Below, in pieces: positions 25,214 through 37,900 of a stretch of DNA of 64,000 bases. Source of the DNA: Acephala macrosclerotiorum (taxonomy: Eukaryota > Ascomycota > Leotiomycetes > Helotiales > Mollisiaceae); the NCBI GenBank assembly GCA_014904845.1, contig MU119462.1, positions 1 to 64,000 of the forward strand, read 5' to 3'. Within the stretch, counting starts at the first letter, position 1. Every line of letters starts with the position of its first letter. The position numbers and the translations under genes are program-made. Under the pieces are notes generated by a model. The model ran no database searches. It worked only from the letters and a program-made list of their open reading frames with translations, and was not told the origin of the DNA.

Positions 25214-26169
25214 ATGGGTCGAGTCAAGAAGCCCCCGACGACAGTTGACAACACGGCGGCTAGCGTTGCGTTCTCTTCGAACGTAACGTCCTCGAACAGC
25301 ATGAGCCTGAGCGAGCGCCTTGTGGAGCAGCGAGCTGAGCTGAAGGCCGACCAGGAGGCATCAAAGAGAGCACGAGTCTTGACAACAGTGGGTGTCCTGT
25401 AGCAATGGGGTGGTAGTAATGGATTGGAATTGAAGTAAGCTGACCAGATGAATGATAGAATGCCAACGATCTGCCCTCCGCTGCCAACCCATCTCCTGCC
25501 AACTCTCCAGCCACTGCGGTTACCACTTTTGCTGCCAATGCTCCTTCTATGTCAAAGGCAAAGAAGACACAAGCCGTAAGCAATGCCGTATATTCCCCTA
25601 AGATTCGAGTATCTTCAATTGCGGACAACCTCCCAAACAATAATGTCTTCAAAATCTCGGGGGCTCCACCCTCGACGTCTTGGACAAGCCATCGAGAAAT
25701 TGTGCTATTCTAGACAGGATAGTTAGAGACTTCATATTAGCTCTGGGAATATGAGATCTTTCAGGAAGATAGCTGACCTTTACAATCACAGGTACCGAGC
25801 AAGCCAGCTGCCGCTGGGAAGAAGCACAAGCGCGAACCCTCTCTCTTCTTCGCCGAGTCTGAGTCTGACAACAACTCGCCCCTCAATCACCCACGCGCCT
25901 CCCGTCGCCACAAAAGCTCCTCAATCCTCAGCAGGACTCGGTGGGCTGCCAGCAACGCCTGCTATCCTGCCTCCTCCACCCCCACCTCCTCAATGCATGC
26001 GGTTGCTGGGACATCTATGCCAACTCAAGTACTCCTCGCTTCGCGAGTATGCCAGGAATGCCGTCGAAAGCGCAGAAAGTGTGGAAGAGAGTTGCCAAAC
26101 TGTGCCGAGTGCGTCAGAGCCAATTCCAATTGTTCGTACCAGGGTAGTGTCAACCAAGCTCGGGCTTAA
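25214..26169 (+). CDS. Small Zn(II)2Cys6 protein
   Basis: Exons 25214-25387, 25459-25575 and 25792-26169 give 222 residues, all junctions in phase 0. Donors are GTGGGT and GTAAGC; both introns have a CTGAC branch site and end in TAG or CAG. The first ~95 residues are rich in Ser, Ala and Asn and include a charged helix (RLVEQRAELKADQEASKRAR). Residues 184-211 form a complete binuclear zinc cluster with spacing C-x2-C-x6-C-x6-C-x2-C-x6-C, starting CQECRRKRRKC. Such clusters bind DNA in fungal regulators, where they usually lie near the N-terminus and are followed by a large regulatory domain; here the cluster is near the C-terminus and nothing long follows. An alternative ending, splicing after CSYQ into a short leucine-rich tail (26175-26267), is possible. 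Its position beside a secondary-metabolite gene hints at a former pathway regulator. Confidence 0.65.
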
Positions 26170-26306
26170 GGATAACTAGCTTTTGAGCATTACGGAGAGT
26201 TTAGACAATCAATTGGATATCTTGGCCTCCTCAATAATAGAACTTGATGATCCGGTGAAACGTGACTGACAGCAGGCATTATCAATAGTTCGGCCTCTCG
26301 CTTAGC

Positions 26307-27296
26307 GTGAACTCATCCGCTCATATCAATATAGCAAAAGCAACAACAACAAAACTATCCACAAACCAATTGCATTTGCTGTCAATACTCGCAATTACTT
26401 CAGCAATCCGCAGTCTCAAAGCCAAGAAAGTTGCCAGTGCAGGAAACGAACTCAATGCTTCTGCCGGCGGCATCGAATTCACCGCAACTATCCTCGAGCA
26501 AGGTAGACGCATGAGTATGTTAGAGCTGCTCAGATACAATAGAGCTCAGTTGAAGGATGGTCAGGAGATAAAGAAGGCCGCGCAGAAGAAGACCGTGAGT
26601 ATTCTGACAATTTCCGCTGAAGTTTCCCAGCTGTTGGATCAGTCCGCTGCCGTTCAGAGCGCAACACAAGCTTCCGCCACCGCTACCGTCGAGGGGAAAC
26701 ACCACACACCATGTAAAAACCGCCACATCCTTCAGTTTTCGCGTAAATGCAAAGCAGAGACACGGATCTGGTAGCGGGCATTTTGGTCTTTAAAATGTCT
26801 AATACTGTATCTTCGAAGATGCAAAGAGCTATAAGCATAAGCCAGGTTTGATGATACAGGGCTTCACGAGTACGAGACTGACGGATGCGAATGCAGACTT
26901 CGACCTCTTTCTGAAGCAAATACTTCAAGAGAAAGCGACCGCCATCCATCCCCGATTCCAATGAGGTTGAATCTGCCGACGCTGGTTCTACTGAGACAGA
27001 TTCCAATGGGGATGATTCGGCTGAGATGGGCTCTGACGAGACTGGCACTGCACCGAGTATTAAGGGACTCTCGGCATGGGAGAGGACAAATACTGCGAGG
27101 CAGCGATCGACGCCTAAATTACTATGGATACTTCCAGTGATACCTCTAACAGCACCTCCAATAACGCCAATCTCCAGGAGCGAGCCCGTAGATCATTCAC
27201 ACCCTCCTCATCCGCCCCCCACCCGTCCTTGGCGAATCGCCCCTACCCGCCGAGAAGTCTTTTCGGCTTGACAAGGGTTGAGGTGAGGAAGATGTT
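26307..27296 (+). pseudogene. Degenerate relative of the Zn2Cys6 gene's N-terminal part
   Basis: The frame at 26307-26774 includes MSMLELLRYNRAQLKDGQE followed by IKKAAQKK, which aligns with the upstream gene's MSLSERLVEQRAELKADQE and ASKRAR; both are preceded by a Gly/Ala/Ser-rich stretch and followed by a candidate intron (GTGAGT here, GTGGGT upstream) and an Ala/Ser-rich segment. Further coding-like pieces occur at 26813-26963 (FDLFLKQILQEKATAIHP) and 27124-27300 (ending VEVRKMF). I cannot join them into one intact gene and see no zinc cluster. A tandem duplication that has decayed is the simplest reading. Confidence 0.35.
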
Positions 27297-27300
27297 CTGA

Positions 27301-28206
27301 GCTAGGAACGTTGTGGCCCGGTTTGGCTGATGGCACGTACTTTCGAAGAAAGACACACTCTAGGACAGACCGCAACTCGTTGCGGGATGATTAGATAAAG
27401 AAATGAGTAATCTTCCGAGTTGTGAACCACATCTCCCATCGATCATTGAATAAGCAACAATGATAACAGGGCTTCAGCTACCCAAGTGGGAAATCGAAAG
27501 TCAAAGTAGATAAGGCCTCTTGCTCTATTATTTCTTGCCAATGCATGTTTGAGTGGATGTCCGATGACTGAGGTGTTTTCTTCCTGCTTCTGCCAGCAGA
27601 CAGGCCTCACTTAAGGCAGCTGCTGGGCTGTGGATCCGCCTGAAGGCAACAGCAGACGCTTCCGGGCTTTGTGTCATTCTCAGCATGTTCAAAGGCCACG
27701 GTCTACGAACGAGGTTCATGATGTTGTCTAATTTAACGTTTCGGATGTTGCCGCTCGGGCCGAGTGATGTTCCGGAGTGAGTGTGGAAGAAACCACCAGT
27801 GCTTGGTGAGGGAGATGTCTAGTATGAAGTTAGATGTGAAAGTTGATATACCATGATCATCCTAATTCTGATGTCTCACAGAAGTTTGCTGGCAAAAGGG
27901 ACAGAGCGGTCGTGCTCGAGACAAGTTCAGGAGGCCTGGGATCTTTCGGAGCGGCTGCACATTTCTCCTACGAGGGCTTAAGCAGGACCGCGCAAAAAGG
28001 TCACCGTAGCAAGAAGGCATTCACTGATTGAAGAGCACACGACGATGAAGACGAGTTGGTATTGAAAATCTTCTTTGGCCTCTACTCTTTGTAGCCTTTC
28101 CACATCTGACCCACATCGCCATGAACCTCATAAAGAGCAGATGATCTAGCCTTTACCGCAGATTCCGAGCTCACCATTGCCCGGCGCATTCCCAGATGTT
28201 GTCAGT
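27301..28206. other. Intergenic, no gene seen
   Basis: It lies upstream of TRS120 and should contain its promoter. Frames of about 60 residues occur on both strands but none looks coding. Confidence 0.45.
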
Positions 28207-31200
28207 ATGCTCGACCAGCTTTCGCCCGTTGCTCCCGCCAGAGTACGAGTCGTCCTTCTGCCAATTGGCCAAATTAAACGGGCAAGATTCCTCAGCTTTG
28301 TGGACAGACTGCAGCCTGAAAATGTTGTTCGTCTTGGGGATATCAGCCCAGATGGGCGGCCGAACAGAAGTAAGAACAGTCCAGACCTTGTCACTCAGAA
28401 CTCTACTAATTCCTCACAGATATGTTTTCCCCTTTAGCATTCCCACCTGGCTCTATTGTATTCGACCTTACAACCTTCTATCCTCCGCCCTCCCACGTTG
28501 CCCTCTCCCCTTTCGAGCTCTACCGCGAGCCCCTTGTTCTCGTTGCCCTCGCAGATGGCTCAGAGCTGGACCATGTCTCATATCGAGGGAATACAAGGAG
28601 GAGTCTTAATGGAAATGGACCTCCCAAACCGGAACATAATCTGCGGGAATTATACCAAGATCTCGAGGATCTGCGAGACCGATACCCTAAGGCGTTGGTC
28701 CACCAGATACTCCTATTCGACTATGTCCCTCGAGAATCTCTCGGGAGCTTGCCAGAAGGTCTGGTAGCTATCCCTCCCATTGAACAATGCAAGAGGACTA
28801 CAATGAAGACAGTCATGTGTGACATATCGTCTATGCTATTAGCGGAGATGACAACGTTAGCCAAATCCCTCCAAGCATTAAACACTATCGACTCTCCAAG
28901 TCAGGCACAGATCAATAGGCAGTACAATGGAGCATGGCATGTTTCGCAAGTGGATATGCTATCGCGGCGCAACTCTCAGTACTCTGTGCCAGGGGACTCG
29001 AGGTCAGGCTCGCCTGCTGGAAATGGAGACAGGAGTCATATCCGAATGTCGATGCCAGCATTGCGGCGAGCCGATTCGAATGCCTCTACACCATCAGCAA
29101 GACCATCAACCCCCAATGGCATTTCTGGCCCTGCTACTACATTCGATGAGATAGCAGGCACCAACCCAGCAACGGCCATACCTCCTCGACTTGCTGGATC
29201 GGAATCTCGTGACATAAGTCAAGAAAGAGTCGCGGTACAAGGCTTTGGATCTGGTAGTGTCAGTGAGCGGTCAAGAAATAAGGGGAAAGGTCGAATTGGG
29301 ATAGTTATAGGCTCGCTGTACATGAAAGCTGGGAGATGGCCTGATGCTCTAAAAGAGTTGGTTGAGGCTGCTGTCATCGCAAAAAATGCACTCGATCACT
29401 TATGGCATGCAAAAGCATTGGACAACATTCTCATAAGCATGCTTATGCTTGCATGGACTGGGATCGATTTTCAAATTCCTCAAATCTGCTATGCTTCGGC
29501 GGATAAGACTTCTTCAACACCAAATTCTCAAGATTCGCGAAGTCCTGCGAGCAACCGCTTGGTCTCTCTTCAGAATCTGACTGTTCTACTTCCTGAACTC
29601 CTCGACCGAATTTTGAACCTTTATGCTAGAGCAGCGAATAATACCGGAGAGTCTCTCCCACCATATCCCTTCTCTGAATCTGTCATCAGATTTTCGAAAT
29701 TACTTTCAGCAGTTCACTTGGCCGGAGGCACAATAGACGATGAAGTCTTGCAATTTCTGGTTCTTGGTAAACCTTACAAGAAAGCACCGAATCTTGTCAC
29801 ACCACGGTTGAACATCCGCCCTACACGCACGGAGATTGTAATTGTACTTTCACGAGCATTTCCCACCCACTTCTCGACAGACGGCTTGTCCGTCGTTGAT
29901 CGAACCATAATTCTGAGCGGCATTGCATCTGTTTTCGGCTCCCTTGGTTTCCATAGGAAGAAGGCTATGGTGATTCGAGATCTTGTATCTGTTCTTATTC
30001 CTGGTCTTGTACAAGCGCGAATAAAAGGCGCTGCTGAGATGGGTGTTCATCCTGCTGCTGGTTTAGCAGCCCTTAACTCCGTGAATGGTAACGCGAATGG
30101 AGCTGGTGCACTCGATCTAGGTGAAGGTGACATCGAGACTGGAGTTGATTCCTTTCTTGGATTACTCGGCAAAATTTATGGTGTGGTGACATCCACAGGC
30201 CCTGATGCGCGGGAGGACTCGAACGAAGCAGCCATTGCACGAATTCTTCATGACGCTTCCATCCGCAATTTTGGCGGCCAAAGCCTTAAGATGGATGTAC
30301 TTCGTTCTTGTATCAATATTTCGGAAGCTCTACCAGATTTTCACGGCGTGCTGCGGTTCACAGCTGACCTATTGAGAACTGCTGGAAGCGGCGTCGCACC
30401 AGGCCCTCGAAGCGAAGATGCATCACCTATGATGAGTCGAGAAGAGCAGGTTAGACTCGCAACGAATATTTCAAGAACACTTGGGGCTGCCCGGAATCTA
30501 GGGGTCAGAAATCTACAAGCGGAATATTGGGACGAGTTTCTGCTTCGGGGTATTGAGTTGGAACCCCTGCAATCAACGAGAACGCCAATTCCTCATACAC
30601 GAAGCGAGCTCCCCGGGGCAACTACAGTGACTGAATCAAGGGAGGTCAGTCCATTCATCCACAATCCATTTTTGCGGAATCCGGATACCTCAGCTGTCGA
30701 TAATTTATTGGTAGCTGGTGAGGGTGCAGTATTCCGAGTCACACTGCAGAACCCTTACGAATTCGATGTTGAGATAGAGAGCATAAAACTGGAAACCGAA
30801 GGCGCTCAATTTGAGTCCGCTACACAGAAGACTGTTATCGGTCCATACCGAACCCAAATTCTCACCATTGCTGGAAAACCTTTATCACCCGGCCAATTGA
30901 AGATCACAGGGTGTATTATCCGAGTACGAGGTTGCAGAGAGAGACGCTTCCCAATTTTCGAAGAGCCCTGGTCACCGCAAAGGGAAGTGAAGGTCAAGAC
31001 GATAGGAGTTGCAGCCCTTTACAAACAGAAGGATCGTCCTATTAGTGTTGGCTCAGCACCTGTCACGACAACGCCTGCCATCGTACCACCCAATGCTAAA
31101 TTTCTGGGGTTGAATGTCATCGAGCGGCAGCCAGTCGTGATTGTAAAATCAACTACTCTGTCCCAGTCGGCTTTAATGGTTTTGGAAGGCGAACGCCAAG

Positions 31201-32567
31201 TGTTCTCAATCACTCTCCAGAATCTATCTCGCGAGACAGCTGTGGACCTGATTTTGTTCTCATTCAAGGATTCTACGCAAGCCCCATTGCAGACTGCCAT
31301 GAGCAATCGCGATGCATCACCTGCCGAGCTCTATGAGTGTGAGCTTATTTTTGCTCGAAAGCAAGCCTTGAGATGGAAGAAGAAGAACGACGAAAAACTA
31401 TTCATTGCTCAAGGCGAGACTGCCACTTTTGATGTCGAAATCCTTGGCCGGCCAGGTCTTACCAGTGCTGTGGTGCAAATTGATTATGCATATCTTGGTG
31501 TACCTGTAGCGGAGGTTCAAGACAAGTTTCATACTCGTCAAGTGAGCCTGCCTCTAACCGTTACAGTGAATGCGAGCGTCGAACTGGTCAGAGTCGATGT
31601 GCTGCCACTCACTGGCAATGTGCCACGATCTCTATGGACTATGCTGGAAATGAGCAAGCCAGAAAGCACATCCCTGAGCCCCGAGGACTACTGCCTTGTT
31701 GTTCTCGATCTTCGGAATGCTTGGCCGTCCCAGCTACACGTGCACCTCGATATTGCCAATGGAGGTGTCATCGACGAAGAAATTCTTCCAGGCAACACTT
31801 CGAAGATTATATTCCCAATGCATCGAATCTTCCTCAAGGATCCGACAGCCTCGATACCGGCGCTGGATCCCTCTAGACAGCGACAATTTGTCGTTAGTAC
31901 AGGCCGGGTTTCAGCTGATTCCGAAAGAGCTAGCAGGGAAGCATTCTGGTATCGGGAAGAGGTTCTCAAGATGCTCCACGGTACATGGGTTACCAAATCA
32001 GGGCCCCATCGAAATGGCGAGATCGAGCTACGTGGCATCCGACTTGCACAGCGGATGATTGAGGCTATCAAGATCGATGACGTCGCGATAGATATGTCTA
32101 TTAGTGATGCTTCGGGTGTGAAGACGAAACAAGAGCTGTTCACAGATGCCTTCTCTGAGCTGAAGGTCCGTATTAGCAATCGCACGACCGAAACGATATA
32201 CCCGCTACTACGGCTGCAGCCATCCTGCAGGAATCAACCACACAACCTTGCACTTGATCTCACGAAGAAGCTAGTTTGGAACGGGACTCTTCAGCAAACT
32301 CTACAACCACTGCCAGGAATGGAGACCATAGAAGCCAGTTTTGGCGTTACCGCGTTAGCAAGAGGGGAGTTCGAAATCAGCGCCTCGGTAGAAGAAGCAC
32401 GTTTGCAAAACCCACCTTCAGAACCTGCCAAACCAGGCACTGGGAGGCCGCGAGCAAACACAAGACAGATGATGGATGCTGTGCTTGGTGTTAGAGAGAG
32501 GATGATATGGCATTCAAGAGAGCCATTTTTGGTCACTGTCAGAGATGACGACAGTGATGAGGATTAA
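28207..32567 (+). CDS. TRS120: TRAPPII subunit Trs120 (TRAPPC9/HypA)
   Basis: This is a large subunit of the TRAPPII complex, the exchange factor for Rab11-type GTPases (Ypt31/32) at the late Golgi. Exon 1 (28207-28369) reads MLDQLSPVAPARVRVVLLPI, the typical N-terminus of the fungal protein. Intron 28370-28419 (GTAAGA...CACAG) joins it to the long exon 28420-32567. The total is 1436 residues, normal for the family. Recognisable stretches are FSPLAFPPGSIVFDLTTFYP near residue 57, the TPR-like region GSLYMKAGRWPDALKELVEA near 340, and C-terminal beta-rich sequence containing FRVTLQNPYEFDVEIES. The disordered region between about residues 210 and 320 is rich in Ser and Pro. The upstream in-frame sequence has no earlier ATG, so 28207 is the best start. 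In Aspergillus the orthologue is hypA, needed for hyphal morphology. Confidence 0.95.
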
Positions 32568-33059
32568 TCATGAGCAATGTACTATACAGTATTGCATAGC
32601 GTGCGGATGTTTTGAATATTCGTAGAGGTGCTGGATTGATGATACCAAGACTTGCAGTCAGAGACTAGGGTGAGATGGGCCTCTAATAGAGAACTTCAGA
32701 TGAAAGCAAATAAAAATTTTCAAAATCATCATGAATGTGCGCCACTTAACCTCCGTGCAAGTATCGAGGTCGTCCTCGTCAATGACCCCTTTCAACCCCT
32801 GTCGGGTCACGCGCATGTGGATATTCTTAGTCATCACAAATGTTTTCAACGACATTGCGCCGCGCAACCTTGAACACTTCGGAATTCCGTCATTTCTTCA
32901 ACGATAAGAATTTCTTGGTAAGCTATAGTGGGGTATATTTCTTTCTGATTCCAATTACTCTCTTTCCTTTCCCATCCACTGTTATATACCTGTTCCATAC
33001 CTTCCTTTCCTTCATCCTACCCAGATCTCCCACCACGGTACAGCAAGCAGCTCACCACA
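32568..33059. other. Intergenic, promoter of the MDR gene
   Basis: Pyrimidine-rich sequence with a TATATACC block near 32980 precedes the ATG at 33060, which is in a good context (ccacaATGTC). No ORF of interest. Confidence 0.5.
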
Positions 33060-34176
33060 ATGTCCCTCCCAACCTCAATCAAGCAATGGGTAACCGCCCA
33101 AAACGGCCTTGAAAACCTCACCCGAACCACCGCTCCCCTTCCCATCCCCGAAGAAAACGAAGTCCTGGTCAAAATCCAGACCATCTCCCTCAACTACCGC
33201 GACACCGAAGTAATAATGGGCCTCTACAACCACCACAAAATGACCGGTGGCCCCTCATCAACCCTCGTCCCCTGTTCCGACATGTGTGGCACAATCGTCA
33301 CTTCAAATTCACCCAATTGGAAAGTTGGAGATAAAGTCTTGAGTATTTTTAACCAGACACATTTGAAAGGACAAGTGAAAGCGGAACATATGAAGCACGG
33401 TCTAGGTCTGCCGCTTCAGGGTGTGTTGGCGGAGTATAGGGTATTTCCCGAGTACGGGTTGGTGAGGAAGCCGGAGTATTTGAGTGAGGAGGAAGCAGCG
33501 ACGCTACCTATTGCAGGCATGACAGCCTGGATGGCGATAAATGGGATGAGGCCGTTGGGACAGCCTGGTGGGGAGGGGGAGAAGGTGTTGATTCAGGGGA
33601 CTGGTGGTGTTGCTGTGAGCGGACTGCAGATTGCGCACGCGAGTGGTGCTCAAGGTATGTTTGCCCGAGACATGTAAAGAGACTGAGCCTGGATTGATGC
33701 CGGCAGTGATCATTACCTCCTCATCAGATGCGAAGCTCATGTTAGCGAAGAAACTAGGTGCGGATAAAACAATCAACTACAAGACGAAACCGAATTGGGA
33801 CGAAGAGGTGCTGAAGATGACGCACGACGAAGGCGTCGATATCATATTCGAAAACGGTGGAGCCCAGACAGTACGGAAATCCTTCGAATGTGTGGCATTT
33901 GGTGGATTGATCAACTGCATTGGGTATCTTTCTGGGAAGCAGGACGCAGCGGATGATCGAACGAATATTAATGTCCTCGCGTTGAAGAGGAATGTGACGT
34001 TGAAGGGTCTTCTGAATGGCCCTAGAGAAAGACTTGAGGAGATGCTGCAATTCTATGATGAGAAGAAGATACATCCTGTCGTGGATAGGGTGTTTGGGTT
34101 TGACGAGTCGAAGGAGGCACTTGTGTATTTGTTTAAGGGCGGTCATTTTGGAAAGGTGGTGGTGAAAATTGATTGA
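33060..34176 (+). CDS. MDR-family NAD(P)-dependent oxidoreductase
   Basis: Two exons, 33060-33654 and 33707-34176, sum to 1065 bases (354 residues). The intron has donor GTATGT and ends GGCAG. The protein has the two-domain plan of medium-chain dehydrogenases: an N-terminal GroES-like part (NEVLVKIQTISLNYRD, then GDKVLSIFNQTH) and a Rossmann part with GTGGVAVSGLQIA at about residue 183 as the dinucleotide loop, then SSSDAKLMLAKKLGADKTIN and the C-terminal HPVVDRVFGFDESKEAL. The usual GHE zinc-ligand motif of true alcohol dehydrogenases is not present, so it is closer to the zinc-independent, quinone oxidoreductase-like branch. The substrate is unknown. Neighbours give no pathway hint. Codon use in the first exon is strongly C-ending compared with the second half. 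Confidence 0.9.
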
Positions 34177-34990
34177 GCAGGTAGAGATATATATCTGAAC
34201 AGCGCAAACTCTCATCCCCTGGAGAAGAACGCTCCGACCCGATCACCATCAGATTAAAGGAGATGTTTTTTTTCGTGGGCAGTGGGTAGCAGAGCATATT
34301 CCCCACAAAACCATGAGAGTCAATTTCCATGGAAACAGATGAAAGTGTTGTTGAGATACTCAACATCAGATGAAACATTCCTTCTTGCTGTTTTCAAACT
34401 GGACTAGCAGGTTTCTTTATTGCTATCCTCAATTCACTACTTTCGAGCTCGTGCCCGCTTCATCCCTACTTGGGCACTTAAGGTCCCTTAAATCTCTATT
34501 GTTAAGCCCCTTTCCCCTCGAAACACACCTCATCGCTTTCATCAGGCATATTTTCTTCTGCCTTTCACTTTCAAAGAAATTCTTCAATCTACTGTTCTTC
34601 ATTCCAACCCACCATTTCTTCTCTCCACTTGTTCTCACGAACTCTCATTCTCTTCAACTTCACATCTAATCCTCGCATTACACCTGACAACCTCACCTGA
34701 AGCTTCTCAATTTCTCAAGCAGCAGATAATCTCCATTCCCCTTTCAACGCTCCGAAACAACACGTCTGCCAACCAATAGCCATGGCTCCTGCTGGTCAAC
34801 TTCGGGTTAGCCTTGGCAAGCCGCGTTAGTGCGGAGGTCGTATGAGTGTCAATTCCATCGGCCAGTGGAGCAAAGTCAAAGGATGAGCAGTCCGAGTAGT
34901 TTTCGCAACTGACGACTTGCGCAGCCTTAAGAGGATCAAGCGATGGTTCGTTGACACACGCATTGGCCCAACCAAAAGGATGGATGTATC
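34177..34990. other. Convergent intergenic region, no gene seen
   Basis: This holds the 3' ends of the MDR gene (plus) and the NLR-type gene (minus). A pyrimidine-rich stretch lies at 34480-34680. Frames of about 99 residues on either strand show no recognisable family. Confidence 0.45.
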
Positions 34991-37900
34991 TTATGACGGT
35001 TGACAACCATTTGAACGGGTCGAGCGCTTAGCATGGCGAGTTCGACGTGTTGGCGACGACTCCCTTTCTTTTCTCCGAGGTGTAGAAGGCTCCGGAGTCT
35101 CGGGTCGTGGCGTGGACGGCTTCGATGGCTGATTCTGAGGTGTTCGAGATCGCCTACTTGAGGATGGCCTGTCGCCAGACTGTTCACGTTCAGGCATACG
35201 AGCCCTACTGGGTGACTGGGACGTAGATGAGGACATTGACACTGTGCTGTGGCGGCCTGGCCAACCCATGGGTGGAGCCGGAGGTGAAGGTGGAGGTGGA
35301 CCTCGTGGCATCCCATAGCTCTCACGTCCAGCCCACCTGGTATCATACGTCGGCTCAGCGTAATATTCTGGCCGAAGATAAGAAACATGCACATAACTCC
35401 GCCCGTCGTAGACATATTCCGGTTCATGTCTACGCCGGTATCCTCTATCTAGCCGAGGTAGAACCAGTGGCCATCTATCCTCTCTCTCTTCTTCAGGAGC
35501 ATAAAGATAGTGAACACGAGCAGGGTCTGCAACTGCTCCGATATTTATGAGAGTACCTTGGATAGCAGGAAACTCGATTTCAATTGCAAGTTCCAGTGCC
35601 TTATCCAGGAATATTCTCCTCACATCTGCACTGAATCCAGATCTATGAAGGTATTGAATCACAACTTCCACGGTGCTGACGTTCCTGGATCTAATAGCCA
35701 TGTCGAGGCAGGATTCGTAGTTGTTGTCAAGGAGCTGATAGTTCGAGCCGGACGCAATAAGGATTGGAATCAAATTGTTGTAACCTCGTTCGCAAGCTCT
35801 GTGGAGAGCAATCTTGCCAAATTTGTCAATGGCGTCGATGTCGATATTCCGGTCAAGCAGCATCTTAGTGAGATGCTCACTGCCATAGCGGCAGCTTTGA
35901 TGCAAGCAAGTCTGCCCGAAGGAATCGATCACACTCGTATCTGCACCCTTTTCAAGCAAAGTCTCAACCGCATTCGCCGATCCACTTCGAATAGCATCAT
36001 GGAGGGGTGTTTTCCCGCAATCATCCTTTGCATCAATCTTTGCCCCTCTATCAAGCAGAGCAGCTACGGCAGACTGGTTATCGGCGGCTGCAGCGTAGTG
36101 TAGTGGTGTTCGCTTATGTCTATCCAAGACGTCTACAATAGCATGCTTCCTGAAGATGAGCTGCTGGATGAGCTCTCCCTCGAACCACGGACACATGAGA
36201 TGCAAGAGGGTCAGACCACTACGAGTTCTTCCAAACTCGCTGATTGGGGATTCAATCAAGTGCTCGAGGCCTTTCCGGAAACCAATATGTGCAGCCATGT
36301 GGGCAGCCGTCTGACCATCTTTGTCTCTCAAGGAGATATTGGCGCCCGAGGACAACAGCATTGCTATCGATTCTAGATTTCTCTCAAGAATTGCGAGGTG
36401 AAGTGCCGTTAGGCCATCTTTATCTTGTTTGTCAAGATCACCGCAGCTGTATTCGAGCAACTGAGCCTTAGTAATAGGCCAACTGTGCTCCATGGCCCAA
36501 TGAAGTAATGTTCGACCATAATGATCAGATTGAAGTGGCTTCATGCTAAACTTATTGCGTAGTAGGTCCACGAGATCCGGCAGGTTGTGATGTGCACAGA
36601 GATGAAGGATGTTGTTGTTCTCGGAGCTGGTCTGTTGAATTGGAAAGGAAGGCGGCAGTCGTTTTAATATCCAGGACAGCTTTTCCTTGCGGCCGAGATG
36701 AGCGTAGTAGGACAACGCGTTCATTCTGGTATCGGGATCGATGAAAAGTAGCTGTTCGGGATCTTGTTGCAGTATTTTTTCCTCCATGTCAACCCAGTTA
36801 TGGATCCCTGCGAAGATAAACTGGCTTGAACCTGATATCCTGATGCTGAGGATGGCTGAGCTTGTCCTAGGTGACTTGTTCATCAACTTGAGCATGATTT
36901 GATGCAAGCCTCTATACATGTACGCCTTTTCATATGCTGATTGGCCGTCATCCCCACGAGCCCAAATGTCGACTCGAGAGTCGTCTAGTAGCATCTCTGC
37001 AGCTTGAAAGTTTCTGTGGTGGATTGCTTCAAGCAAAGGTGTCCGACCGTCAAGACCTCGTATGTCCAGATTCATTCTCGAATCCCCCATCAGCTTCTCA
37101 AGAAAGAAAGCATCGTAAAAATCCCTCTCACAGAGCACAGCGTGATGAATCGGCTTGTCGTGGTTGTGTTCTCCTAGGTTGGGAAGCAGTTCTTCAGTCC
37201 TCAATATGGCAACAGTGGTCTCTTTCCGGCCACAAATAATTGCCCAAGACAAAGGCGTGATACCGTTGGAAACTTTAGAGTTGATGTTTATACCTCGCTG
37301 GACTAAGAGGGTAACAACTCTGGGGCAGTCTCCTCTTGTGATAGCTTGGAAAATTGGAGCTTGTATGCTCGATGCTGAGAATCTGGAGGCATGTGGCGAT
37401 AGATCGGTACCTGCAATCAACCAAGCAATATGGATGTCATGAGAAACAGAAGACTGGAAGAATGTAGCCACTTGATCATCTGTGCGGTAGTTAGCTGGCC
37501 CTACCTGGTAATGGTGGAACCAGTGCCGAAGAGCATATAGGAACCCCGGACTTCTCATCAACCCGGACGTGTGTGATTCAAGATAATCTTCGCCCCAGTC
37601 CTTGACGTTTAGCCTATCCAGTTGTTTGACCCATGGTCTGATAGTGTTTCTCTCAATTCCAAACACTCTCATGCAGATCCTGAACATAAGGGCGTGTGCT
37701 TCTGCCTCGGGTGTACGGTAACTCGATAATATCTGCTCGTTGTCGTCCTGTCTACCTGGCTTGCTAGCGAACAGATCTTTTGCTGAAAGGTGTGTAAAGT
37801 TTGCAAAACCATTACCATCTCTCGTCACGACATATCCACAAAGTTCTGACAGGTGACGTTGGAGATATGCTGAATCCGTTCGAAATTCCGGGGTGTCAAA

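Noticed and set aside
18643..27300. A complete secondary-metabolite cluster around the A-T-TE gene
   Set aside because: No other intact biosynthetic enzyme lies nearby; only the small Zn2Cys6 gene hints at a pathway, and the SDR and MDR genes are too distant and generic to claim.
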